Part shown: positions 1 through 8,394 of the stretch, piece after piece
Numbering within the stretch: position 1 is the first letter of the stretch
How the letters are laid out: every line of letters begins with the position of its first letter
From: Acidobacteriota bacterium
GTDB taxonomy: Bacteria > Acidobacteriota > Terriglobia > Bryobacterales > Bryobacteraceae
Direction: 5' to 3'
Assembly (NCBI GenBank): GCA_017307505.1
Contig: JAFKEE010000051.1
Location: forward strand, 1 to 64,000
Length of the DNA: 64,000 nt
Made by a program: the position numbers and the translations under genes
Notes under the pieces: generated by a model
What the model was told of the DNA's origin: nothing
Database searches by the model: none
Seen by the model: the letters and a program-made list of their open reading frames with translations, nothing else

Positions 1-409
1 TTGAACGATCGACAGTCGTTGTTCTTCCACTCGGACCTCTTTCCAGGGCATACCCAATGCTGGACTGCCCTTCACGCTCCCGAGCTCCATTTCCGACTGT
101 TACCTATGTCCTTGGAATGTTTTGTTACCTATGTCCTCGGAACGTACCCACCGTGGCCCGCTCCTTACCAGTCGCGGTTCGCAGCGGTCGCATAATCGCC
201 GTCGTTGGTTGTTGCGGAGGCTTGTTACGCTCGGCGGCGCGCGCGGACACAGGTGGGGTTGGTGGGGCGATTCGCTGGATTGCGGGCCGCCCTATTGAAG
301 ACGCCCTGACTAGCCCGTCGCTGTTGCTTCCGGGACTGCGTTGAACGGAGACGGGCTTCGCGGGCTGCGCACTTGCGCGCTGCGCTAAGATGTTGCCAAT
401 ACCCTCCCG
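1..409. other. Left-edge region without a convincing gene
   Basis: No open frame here looks like a real protein. The two short plus-strand frames (1-195 and 57-344) have no recognisable motif and overlap each other in different frames. The only structure seen is a pair of 22-base direct repeats at 99-145, described separately. The stretch from 146 to 409 is GC-rich and should carry the promoter of the sigma-factor gene at 410, but no clear -35/-10 pair was found. Confidence 0.5.
99..145. repeat. Two-copy direct repeat, possible IS terminal sequence
   Basis: Two 22-base copies, 99-120 and 124-145, begin GTTACCTATGTCCT and differ at two positions. They lie 25 bases apart. Tandem copies of a short GTTACCTATGTCC-like block are reminiscent of the ends of some integrase-type (IS481/IS21-like) insertion sequences, so this may be the right end of an element lying to the left of the window. 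No transposase is visible, so the assignment is an inference from the repeat alone. Confidence 0.4.
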
Positions 410-1114
410 ATGTCAGAGAAGGCTGCTCAGTTCCCTACTACTCGTTGGACGCTTGTGATGTCTGCCGGCAACGAAAGCAGCCGGCAGGAGGCCCTCACCT
501 GGCTCTGCGACCGCTATTGGTATCCGATCTACGCCTTCCTGCGCCGGCACGGCCATGCTCCTGCCGCCGCACAGGACTTCACCCAGGGCTTCCTCATGCG
601 GTTCCTGGAACGGCGATCGATGGAGGGCGCCGATCCGGAGCGCGGCCGATTCCGCTCCTACCTGCTGGGCGCCCTCAAACACTATCTCGCCGATTGCCAG
701 GATCATGCCAATGCCCGTATGCGCGGGGGAGGCTTCCACTTTCAGCCGCTCTCTTTTGCGACCGGTGAGGAACGCTACCTGCAGTGCCCCGAGAATCTCT
801 CCCCCGAAGCACTCTACGAACGCCAGTGGGCTCTCTCCCTGCTGAGCCGGGTGCTGGATCTGATGCGGGCAGAGCAGGAGGCCGCGGGCAAGGCCGCGTT
901 GTTTGACCGGCTGAAGTCCTTTCTCACGGCCGATGCCGACTACCGCCAGGCGGCCGCCGGCCTGGGCATGCAGGAAGGCGCGCTCCGGGTGACGGTGCAT
1001 CGCCTGCGCCGCCGCTATAAGGATCTGCTCACCGCCGAGATCGCGGAGACCGTGGCCGAACCGGGCGAGGTGCAACGAGAGATCCGCTACCTGATTGGAG
1101 TTCTGTCCGCCTGA
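410..1114 (+). CDS. ECF-like RNA polymerase sigma factor, kinase-associated
   Basis: A 234-residue sigma-70 family protein that should direct RNA polymerase to a dedicated set of promoters. The N-terminal half has the region-2 layout (DRYWYPIYAFLRRHGH, then AAQDFTQGFLMRFLE). The C-terminal part has a region-4-like helix-turn-helix (YRQAAAGLGMQEGALRVTVHRLRRRYKDLL). This subtype, common in Acidobacteriota and Planctomycetes, has an FPTTRWTLV start and usually sits beside a Ser/Thr kinase rather than a membrane anti-sigma factor. That is the case here: its TGA stop lies within the ribosome-binding region of the kinase gene. Signal control by kinase phosphorylation is inferred by analogy with known ECF/kinase pairs; no phosphosite can be read from the sequence. 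Confidence 0.88.
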   Translation: MSEKAAQFPTTRWTLVMSAGNESSRQEALTWLCDRYWYPIYAFLRRHGHAPAAAQDFTQGFLMRFLERRSMEGADPERGRFRSYLLGALKHYLADCQDHANARMRGGGFHFQPLSFATGEERYLQCPENLSPEALYERQWALSLLSRVLDLMRAEQEAAGKAALFDRLKSFLTADADYRQAAAGLGMQEGALRVTVHRLRRRYKDLLTAEIAETVAEPGEVQREIRYLIGVLSA

Positions 1115-1120
1115 GGAGGT
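1113..1120 (+). promoter_or_regulatory. Ribosome-binding site deciding the kinase start
   Basis: GAGGAGGT overlaps the stop codon of the sigma-factor gene (TGA at 1112-1114) and sits 7 bases before a GTG at 1128. This favours 1128 over the upstream in-frame TTG at 1095 or the GTG at 1119, and implies translational coupling of the two genes. Confidence 0.7.
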
Positions 1121-1127
1121 GAATCCG

Positions 1128-3971
1128 GTGGAAAAGCCCGCTCCGCCCGCGCACCGGCAGGAGGATCCATTCCGGTGCCCTTCGTGTCATTCCGGATCGC
1201 AGGCGCCGGGCCATCAACTCTGCGCGCAATGCCTGCTCTCGATGGCGCTGGCTCCGGCCGAACTTCCCCAGGACGACCGATTCGACCACTACGAACCCGT
1301 CGCCGTTCTGGGAGAAGGCGGCATGGGCGTTGTTTATCTGGCGGAGCAGACGGCTCCGCTCCAGCGGCTGGTCGCCCTGAAGGTGCTCAAACCGGGCTTG
1401 GCGTCCAGCGCCATCGCCGAACGCTTCGAACGGGAACGGCAGAGCATGGGCCAGATGGATCACCCTCACATCGCCACCATCTATGATGCGGGGACCAGCG
1501 ATCGCGGTGTCCCGTGGTTCGCGATGGAGTACGTCGAAGGTGTAGACCTGCTTACACATTGCGACCAGGCCCGACTGGACCTGCCCGCCCGCCTGCGGCT
1601 CTTCTCGCAGCTTTGCCGGGCTGTCGACCACGCGCACCAGCGGGGCATCCTGCATCGCGATCTCAAGCCGGCCAACATCCTGGTCACCGAAGCCGGCGGG
1701 CCGCCGCGGGTGAAGGTCATCGACTTCGGACTGGCGCGGCTGGAGAACTGGCACACGTTCGCTCGGGGACAGCTCACAGGCAGCGTGCAGATCCTGGGCA
1801 CACCGGAATACATGAGCCCGGAACAGGCCTCCGGCGCGGAAGGAGCCGTGGGCCGCACCGCGGATGTCTACTCGCTGGGCGTCGTGCTGCATGAGCTGTT
1901 GTGCGGCCTGCTTCCATTTGACGAGTCGCAGTGGGGCGGCCGCAGCATCGCGGAGATTCTGCGCGTCCTTGGCCAGGTGGAGCCGCCTGGGCTGCGGCAG
2001 CGATTTGACGGCGCGGGCGCAAGGCGCGAAGGGCTCGCCCATGCTCGAGCCACTACGCCCGCTGCCCTGAGCCGCGCGCTATCGGGCGATCTGGAGGCCA
2101 TCGTCCGCAAGGCCCTCGAGAAGACGCCCTCACGCCGGTACTCCTCAGCGGGCGCGCTGGCGGATGATCTCGAGCGCCACCAGGCGCACCGGCCGGTGGA
2201 AGCGCGACGCGGCGAATCCCTCTACCGCCTGCGCAAGCTGCTGCGCCGCCATCGAACTCCGCTGGCCGCCGGCGCGGCGCTGGCCCTCGTGATCGCGGCG
2301 GGCGGCGCGGTGTTTTTCGTGAAGCGCCAGCCGGCCGCCGTTTCCGTGTTGCCACCGGTTGGCTACACCGCCTCAGAAGGCGTGGAGACCATGCCTTCGT
2401 TCTCTCCCGATGGCGGCCAGATTGTCTACACCTGGGCGGGGCCGAACGGAGACAACCAGGATCTCTGGCTCGCTCCGTCTCCGGGCCAGCCTCCACGCCG
2501 GCTCACCACGGATCCCGCCAACGACGTGAGTCCGGCATGGTCTCCCGACGGCAGGACCATCGCCTTCCTGCGCGGCGCAAAGCCATCGGAAAGCCGCCTG
2601 GTGCTGCTCGATCTCGCCACCGGCCAGGAACGCATACTCACCACGCTGCACGCCTGGTATGCCCCTTCGACCCGCAACCTCGCCTGGTCGCCAGACGGCC
2701 GCTGGCTGGCCGTGACCGATCAGGACCCCGGACGGCGGCACGGCTTCCCGCGCCTCTACTCGCCCTCCACCGGCGAAACCAGAAGCATCCTGCAGATGCC
2801 CGATGACGCCGAGTACATCCAGCCCAATTTCTCGCCGGACGGACGCAAGCTGCTCTTCGTCAGGGATGACCTGCAGACCGACGGGATTCTTGTGCAGGAC
2901 TTGACGCCGGACTACCGGGCGATGGGCAGGCCTTCGCAAATCGGCTCCGGGGTGAACGGTCTCTTTCCCTCGCTGCTGCCGAATGGGGACCTTTTGTATA
3001 CGTCCATGAGCGGCGGTCCGTGGCGTGTCTGGCGTCTGGCTGCCGGCGCCGGCCGGCCCGAAATCCTGCTTCCCTTCGGTGAGAATGTGGTGTCGTTCAG
3101 CCTGTCGCGCGACGCCTCGCGCCTGGCGCTGGCACGCAACGCCTCAGAGGTGGATCTGATGCATTTCCGTTTGGGCGCGCCAGAGGGACGGCCGTCTTTG
3201 GAGACAGTGCTGTCCTCCACGTTCTTCGATCACCATCCCGCTATTTCACCCGGCGGCGGGCGGGTGGCGTTTCTTTCGGGCCGATCCGGAAAATCGGAGA
3301 TCTGGCTGGCTGCCCTGGACGGCTCCGGTCTGCGGCAGATCACCTCGGGCGCCGACGTGCGGCGCGGGCCCACCTGGCTGCCGGACGGCCGCACGCTGCG
3401 CTACGGTTCAATCACGGGCGGTGCGCGGCGGTTCTATCTGCTGGACACGATCAGCGGCAAAACCACACATGAGCGCGACGACCGCTTCATCGAGTGGAGC
3501 GACAGCCGCACCATGTATTTCCGCAAAGCGGTCGGGGATCAGGACAAGCTCTTTCGCAGCGCCGCCGGCGGGTCCGGTCCTGTGGAGCAGGCCATCCCTG
3601 ATCGAGCGTTCCGGACGGTCATCGATCCCAGCGGCCGTTGGATCTACTATCTGGACAAGCCGACCGGCAAAGCCACCTTGTGGCGCACCCGGGCCGATGA
3701 GCCGGGATCCGCGGAGAAGCTGCAGGAAGATGTTCTGGCTGTATCGTTCGCCGTGACACACACTGGAGTGTATTTTGCCCGCCGGCACCCGAAAGCCGGC
3801 TATGGCATCTATTTCCTCAATCCGCTGACGCGCAGAACCCGGAGCCTGTTCGAGATGCCCAAGCGGCCGAACTCCACGATCACGGTGTCGCCGGATGACC
3901 GGGACCTCTTTCTGGATGTGACGACACGGGAGGGGACGCACATCTGGGTTGCGGGCGTGGAGCACTGGTGA
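1128..3971 (+). CDS. Membrane Ser/Thr protein kinase with WD40-like beta-propeller domain
   Basis: About 947 residues, read from a GTG start. A zinc-ribbon-like CPSC...CAQC motif lies near residues 17-35. A Hanks-type kinase domain follows: glycine loop LGEGGMGVVY (61-70), lysine in VALKVL (K85), catalytic loop HRDLKPAN (176-183), DFG (199-201) and TPEYMSPEQA in the activation segment. All catalytic residues are present. One transmembrane helix (about 378-398) leads to an external C-terminal half built of TolB/PD40 repeats, recognisable by SFSPDG, WSPDGR and FSPDGR blades. The layout suggests an outside sensor controlling a cytoplasmic kinase; the sigma factor encoded just upstream is the obvious candidate target. 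The ligand of the propeller is unknown. Confidence 0.92.
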   Translation: MEKPAPPAHRQEDPFRCPSCHSGSQAPGHQLCAQCLLSMALAPAELPQDDRFDHYEPVAVLGEGGMGVVYLAEQTAPLQRLVALKVLKPGLASSAIAERFERERQSMGQMDHPHIATIYDAGTSDRGVPWFAMEYVEGVDLLTHCDQARLDLPARLRLFSQLCRAVDHAHQRGILHRDLKPANILVTEAGGPPRVKVIDFGLARLENWHTFARGQLTGSVQILGTPEYMSPEQASGAEGAVGRTADVYSLGVVLHELLCGLLPFDESQWGGRSIAEILRVLGQVEPPGLRQRFDGAGARREGLAHARATTPAALSRALSGDLEAIVRKALEKTPSRRYSSAGALADDLERHQAHRPVEARRGESLYRLRKLLRRHRTPLAAGAALALVIAAGGAVFFVKRQPAAVSVLPPVGYTASEGVETMPSFSPDGGQIVYTWAGPNGDNQDLWLAPSPGQPPRRLTTDPANDVSPAWSPDGRTIAFLRGAKPSESRLVLLDLATGQERILTTLHAWYAPSTRNLAWSPDGRWLAVTDQDPGRRHGFPRLYSPSTGETRSILQMPDDAEYIQPNFSPDGRKLLFVRDDLQTDGILVQDLTPDYRAMGRPSQIGSGVNGLFPSLLPNGDLLYTSMSGGPWRVWRLAAGAGRPEILLPFGENVVSFSLSRDASRLALARNASEVDLMHFRLGAPEGRPSLETVLSSTFFDHHPAISPGGGRVAFLSGRSGKSEIWLAALDGSGLRQITSGADVRRGPTWLPDGRTLRYGSITGGARRFYLLDTISGKTTHERDDRFIEWSDSRTMYFRKAVGDQDKLFRSAAGGSGPVEQAIPDRAFRTVIDPSGRWIYYLDKPTGKATLWRTRADEPGSAEKLQEDVLAVSFAVTHTGVYFARRHPKAGYGIYFLNPLTRRTRSLFEMPKRPNSTITVSPDDRDLFLDVTTREGTHIWVAGVEHW

Positions 3972-3993
3972 GCGGAGCGCAGGGACGGGCGTG

Positions 3994-4956
3994 CTACCGG
4001 CGTTCCCAGATCACCCGGCCGAGCCCCATCTGAAAGTCGAAGTCGGAGTGAAAGGCGTTGAGGACACGCGGCGCGTGGCTCTCCAGGCCCAGTTCCTCCA
4101 CGACGGGATGGCTTTCGAGGCTGCTGATCTCCAGGCGGTAGTCGCCGGCAAGCAAGCCCGCGCCACGGAAGGCGCCCAGGGTGACATCCGCCTCCACCAC
4201 CGCCTGGTAGCAGGCCCGGGTGGGGTCGACGACATCGCGGAACTGCTTGAGGAAAACCATCGGATAGCGGCGGTGGCGGATCAACTCAGCGAACTGCGCG
4301 GCCAGGCCGGAGCCGGGCCGCGCCACCGAGAAAAAGGAGGTAAGCTCGGCCATGGCTTCGCCCGCCGAGTTCCAGACGCGAGTCAAGGCATTGGCTCCGG
4401 GGCCGGTCTTGCGCAGTTCCAGGAAGGGCTGGATGCGGGCCGCGGCCTCGGGTCCGAACCGTTCCACCGCCAAGGTGTCCACGGTGAGCAGGTCGAGTGC
4501 CCCAGGCCCCGCGGCGCTGTGGACGTTGGCCAGACCCTTGGGAAATCCGTAGATTTCGCGGCCGGAGGCAACCGCCCAGAGGTTGTCCACGTTGACATAG
4601 GTCATCAGCCACAGGAAACGGGAGATCGACTGCCTGCCTGCGCTCTGCCGCACCGCCACCACGGGGATCCAGAAGGCCACATCGATCTCGGGGACAGTGA
4701 ACTGGCGGTACCCGCTGCGCGCGCCGATCAGGGCACGGCCCATGTCGCTGTAGACGAACATCACTCGATCCATCGCGGGGCGATAGCGTTCGGTGGAGCC
4801 CTCGGGGGCCACGGCGTTCAGATAGCTGTCGCAGAAACGGTGCAGCGCGCCGATATCCGCCTGCAGCATGAAGCCGTAGCAGCGGCACTGCTGCATGTCA
4901 TAAGGCGCGGCAAAGGTCTGCGGCGCGCCCAGTTCGATAAACGGCGGCAGTGGCAT
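3994..4956 (-). CDS. Acetoacetate-decarboxylase-superfamily protein
   Basis: A 320-residue protein of the acetoacetate decarboxylase (ADC) fold. The signature GREIYGFPKGLANV matches the segment that in clostridial ADC holds the Schiff-base lysine (GREL..YPKK). The first lysine is kept, but the second, which lowers the pKa of the catalytic lysine, is glycine here. Many ADC-like proteins with this change catalyse other decarboxylase, aldolase or dehydratase reactions, so the substrate cannot be named. The start lies 3 bases after the stop of the upstream FAD oxidoreductase, so the two are almost certainly co-translated and act in one pathway. No signal peptide; expected in the cytoplasm. Confidence 0.8.
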   Translation of the reverse strand: MPLPPFIELGAPQTFAAPYDMQQCRCYGFMLQADIGALHRFCDSYLNAVAPEGSTERYRPAMDRVMFVYSDMGRALIGARSGYRQFTVPEIDVAFWIPVVAVRQSAGRQSISRFLWLMTYVNVDNLWAVASGREIYGFPKGLANVHSAAGPGALDLLTVDTLAVERFGPEAAARIQPFLELRKTGPGANALTRVWNSAGEAMAELTSFFSVARPGSGLAAQFAELIRHRRYPMVFLKQFRDVVDPTRACYQAVVEADVTLGAFRGAGLLAGDYRLEISSLESHPVVEELGLESHAPRVLNAFHSDFDFQMGLGRVIWERR

Positions 4957-4959
4957 CGC

Positions 4960-7086
4960 CTACTGAGCCGCCTGGGCCGCCTGCACCGCCGCCGGTTGGG
5001 CCTCCACCTCTTCTCCAAAGATGACTTTCGGATAGCCACTGATGGCGCGGCCGGCCTGTAGTCCGGAGATGGCCGCCGCCTCGACGCAGCCAAGGTTGAT
5101 GCCGTTGTATGTCCAGTCGCCGGCCAGGTAGAGATTGTCGAAGCCGGAATCATCGGATCGCAGGCGGTATCTGGCGGTCCCCTGCGGGGAGAGGACGTAG
5201 CGGTCACTGGGGTCGACGTTGGCGCACCAGTACTGGGCGTCGAAGCGCTGCCGGCCGGCGCGGTTCTGCGGGTCCACCAGCACGTCCCAGTCGAGTCCGC
5301 CCGTCTTCTCATCGGAGACGTTGGGCCACAACGGCGCCGTGGAAGTTTCGAGGAATTCCAGAACGCCGCGCTTCACCTCGGCGTCCTGCTGGTCAGGATA
5401 TTCCGGATCTTCGAGCGGCGCGGTGTCCGGGCACGGCATGGCGGTGCAGAAGTAGGCGATGTTTTTCACCCCGTGCTCCGGCAGCCACGCTTCGTGGCAG
5501 ATGAGGTGGCTCAGATCAGCCCAGGTATCGATGGGCTCCGTATAGGCGCCCACAATCGCCGGCTCTTTCGCCAGCCAGCCCATCTCCTCGGCGGTGTGGT
5601 TCAGCCACAACTGGAAGGCCTGGGTCTGCACGGTGGGGACGTTTTCCACCATCGCGCGGAAGCGGTCGTTGGCATCCATCAGCTCTGTTGCGAGGAAGGG
5701 CAGCGCGCCCACAGGGATCCCCAACACCACCTCATCGAAATCGACGCCCCGCTGCAGTTTGAGCTTGCCTTCGCTGCCTGTCCACCAGCAGGATTCGAAG
5801 GAGCGGCCGGCCCGCTCGAGGTCCTTGCGGAGCCTGTCGCCGTCCACCAACTGTCCGAAGAACGGCGTGTCGGGCCAGCAGGGGATGCCACCGACGGTGT
5901 ACAACGGCTCATACCCGCCCTGCTCTTCGATCTCCGGTTTGACGCGCGCCTGAATGTCGATTTCGATCGTGTCGATGCTGCTTCCGTCCGGGCCTACCCC
6001 CAGGTTCACGACCTTGTGGAAGAACTTGAACTTCACACCGGCCGCCTGGAACGACTTGAACATCGGCGAGAAGACAATCTCCCCCATACCGGCCTGCATC
6101 TTGTAAACCACGCTGCCCTTGTAAGTGAGAATCATGCGCAGCAGCGTACGTACCGCGGTGCCCGCGCCAAGGCTGGGTCTCTCCAGGTTTCCATTGGGAT
6201 AGGCGAACACCAGGTCGTACATGCCGCGCACCAGGGAAGAATCCGTGCAGCGGCTGCCGTGCCGGGCCAGCCATTCGCGCGCATCGTAGTGGTCGATGCT
6301 GTCAAAACCCCGGGTGAGGACGCGGTCCACCACAAGCCCGCGCGCGGTGGCCAGCAGAAGATCAAAGATCTCCAGCTTGCGCCGCAGTTTGGGGTTGCCC
6401 TTCAACTCGCGAGCCGCGGCCTTCTCGACACCCTTGCGGAATTCGTCGGCGAGTTTCACGAAGCGGTCGATGTAGCCCCCGTCCTCGGGGTTGGCCGAGA
6501 CATCCTCATTGCCACCCGCCAAACCAGCCTGGACGGCGCGCAGCGACATGCGGATGAGGGAGAGGAACCCGCGCCAGGAGATGGCTCCGGAGTCCTTCAG
6601 CAGCCCGCGCATGTGATCACGGCCCCATTCCACGAGCATGCGGAAGTAGACTCTCGGCGTCATCGGCTGCGGGTCGCCGAAGCCCGGAATGCCATTGGCC
6701 AGAGGGTATTCGATGGGCCAGGGCTTCCATTCGCCATCGATGGTCTCCATCGCCGTGAGCACGCTGTGCTGCTTGAACGCGTCGGTCCACGACCGCATCG
6801 GCGAGCCCGGCATCAGGTTCTTCCGGTAGCAATCCTCGTAGGTGCTCTGCATGATCCGGAAGGCATTGTCATAGAACCCGAACCAGATGTGCAGACCGTG
6901 CTCCTCGATGCGCTGCGCCATCACGGCATTTCGTGAGTTGGCCCCCTTCCCGCCCAGGCGCCACCCCATTTGGTAGACGGTGATTTCGTAGTGATCCTGC
7001 CAGTCTGGGGTCTCCATCAACGCCCAGACGGCCGACATCGCCCCGACACCCCCGCCCAGAACGGCAATCTTCTTCTTTGCACCCAT
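4960..7086 (-). CDS. Large FAD-dependent oxidoreductase, phytoene-desaturase/amine-oxidase-like
   Basis: A 708-residue flavoprotein. A Rossmann dinucleotide-binding motif lies at the very N-terminus (KKIAVLGGGVGAMSAVWAL), followed by WRLGGKG and EEHGLHIWFGFYDNA, both typical of carotenoid desaturases and related amine-oxidase-family flavoenzymes. A C-terminal FAD segment is also present (NLYLAGDWTYNGINLGCVEAA). It is longer than typical phytoene desaturases (about 500 residues). A GGAGGC ribosome-binding site lies about 10 bases before the ATG. It is followed 3 bases later by the ADC-like gene, suggesting oxidation plus decarboxylation or retro-aldol chemistry on a shared, probably lipophilic substrate. 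The substrate is not known; a direct role in carotenoid synthesis is not supported by neighbours. Confidence 0.82.
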   Translation of the reverse strand: MGAKKKIAVLGGGVGAMSAVWALMETPDWQDHYEITVYQMGWRLGGKGANSRNAVMAQRIEEHGLHIWFGFYDNAFRIMQSTYEDCYRKNLMPGSPMRSWTDAFKQHSVLTAMETIDGEWKPWPIEYPLANGIPGFGDPQPMTPRVYFRMLVEWGRDHMRGLLKDSGAISWRGFLSLIRMSLRAVQAGLAGGNEDVSANPEDGGYIDRFVKLADEFRKGVEKAAARELKGNPKLRRKLEIFDLLLATARGLVVDRVLTRGFDSIDHYDAREWLARHGSRCTDSSLVRGMYDLVFAYPNGNLERPSLGAGTAVRTLLRMILTYKGSVVYKMQAGMGEIVFSPMFKSFQAAGVKFKFFHKVVNLGVGPDGSSIDTIEIDIQARVKPEIEEQGGYEPLYTVGGIPCWPDTPFFGQLVDGDRLRKDLERAGRSFESCWWTGSEGKLKLQRGVDFDEVVLGIPVGALPFLATELMDANDRFRAMVENVPTVQTQAFQLWLNHTAEEMGWLAKEPAIVGAYTEPIDTWADLSHLICHEAWLPEHGVKNIAYFCTAMPCPDTAPLEDPEYPDQQDAEVKRGVLEFLETSTAPLWPNVSDEKTGGLDWDVLVDPQNRAGRQRFDAQYWCANVDPSDRYVLSPQGTARYRLRSDDSGFDNLYLAGDWTYNGINLGCVEAAAISGLQAGRAISGYPKVIFGEEVEAQPAAVQAAQAAQ

Positions 7087-7565
7087 GGTTCAGCCTGCCT
7101 CCGATCCGACTTGCGGAGCGCCCCAGCGGATTGCGCTCCTTGCCGCCTTCCTTCGGAAAGCCGGGCAGGTTTGTTACAGGCTGACTGCGATTTTTCTGGG
7201 AAGCCTCCGCAGCGAGGCTGGCATCCCTAAGGAATTTCAGTGATCGGCAATTATTCCTGAGCTTCCGGCCAAGACATGCCGGAGACTATGCGGAAGGAGG
7301 GGAGGGTGGATCCGATGGGCCTCGGCCATTTCAAGCTATGGTGAGAGGAGGCGGCAGAGATGTGATCCATTTGCGCCGGTTGGCGCTGAATCGGCAGGAA
7401 GAGAAGGCGATGCTGTTTCCTCGCCCTGGCAGCGGCGGCGGAAGAGATCACCAGAAGCGTCGTGTCCCGGGGTCCTCCGGCGCGATATCCTGCCGGTTCG
7501 GAAGTTTGGACCGCTTCGTGCTGTAACCAATGAAGAGAGCCGCAATTCCATTGGAGAGGAATCCC
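7087..7565. other. Divergent intergenic region
   Basis: About 480 bases between the divergent FAD oxidoreductase (minus) and exported-protein (plus) genes. It should hold both promoters. Short frames inside it (for example 7338-7526 plus) have arginine/glycine-rich translations typical of random GC-rich frames and no ribosome-binding site. No tRNA, riboswitch or repeat was recognised. Confidence 0.5.
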
Positions 7566-8372
7566 ATGTCCGCCCAGAGCAACAGAACTGTCCCAGTCCA
7601 TGCGTCCGTTCATCACCCCGCGAAGGGCCTGCCCTCCAGGGTGCGGAAAGGGGCCGGGCTGCTCTTTGCCGCGCTGAGCCTGGGAGCATGGCCGGGTCTG
7701 GCGCAGACGCAGACACCACCCCCAGAGAAGGACCCCGCACGCACGCAGCCCGGCACGTTGAGGAAGCAGGAAGATGCGACACTAGGGCGGCCCAGCACAA
7801 CTGCGGCCTATACCAAACCGACCGAGGCAACCGAGTTCCGGAACTACCTGTTTTCCGCCTTCGGGCCATACCCCATCGTGGGCGCGGCGTTCGCGGCCGG
7901 CATCAGCCAGGCGGGCAACGGCGTTCCCGAATGGGGCCAGGGCGCGGAAGGGTTCGGCAAACGAATGGGCTCCAATTTCGCCATCGGCGCGGTGAGCACG
8001 ACTACCCGATATGCGCTCTCCGCGGCATTCGATGAAGATGCGGTCTACTATCCATGCCAGTGCAAGGGTCCGATGCGCCGGTTGGGTCATGCCGTGCTCT
8101 CCACCGTCACAGCACGCCGCGGAGCGGACGGCCATCGGGTTCTTTCGCTTCCCGCCATCGTTGCACCGTATGCCGGCGCAACGACTGCTGTTTACGGTTG
8201 GTATCCGGACCGGTACAGTGCGAAGGACGCCTTCCGCATGGGGAACTACAGCCTGCTGGCGAATGTCGGCGGGAACATCGCCATGGAGTTCCTGTTCCGC
8301 AGTCCGAACTCGTGGCTCTCCAAATTGCGTTTGAACAACAGGCCGGCGGCGGGGACGGGTACGGGCCGGTGA
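7566..8372 (+). CDS. Exported protein of unknown function
   Basis: 268 residues when started at the ATG at 7566, which has GGAGAGGA upstream; an in-frame ATG at 7530 would add 12 residues but lacks a good ribosome-binding site. The N-terminus is positively charged and then hydrophobic (AGLLFAALSLGAWPGLAQ), a signal peptide likely cut at LAQ. The mature protein has alternating small and aromatic residues and glycine-rich segments (PIVGAAFAAGISQAGNGVPEWGQG, read as adjacent short motifs), a pattern known from exported acidobacterial proteins of unknown role. No catalytic motif was recognised. It converges with the phosphodiesterase gene downstream, 22 bases away. Confidence 0.7.
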   Translation: MSAQSNRTVPVHASVHHPAKGLPSRVRKGAGLLFAALSLGAWPGLAQTQTPPPEKDPARTQPGTLRKQEDATLGRPSTTAAYTKPTEATEFRNYLFSAFGPYPIVGAAFAAGISQAGNGVPEWGQGAEGFGKRMGSNFAIGAVSTTTRYALSAAFDEDAVYYPCQCKGPMRRLGHAVLSTVTARRGADGHRVLSLPAIVAPYAGATTAVYGWYPDRYSAKDAFRMGNYSLLANVGGNIAMEFLFRSPNSWLSKLRLNNRPAAGTGTGR

Positions 8373-8394
8373 AGGCGGTCACCAGCCCGTTCGC

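Noticed and set aside
5473-6936. A 487-codon plus-strand frame opposite the FAD oxidoreductase
   Set aside because: Shadow of the flavoprotein frame, rich in His/Arg/Val with no domain.
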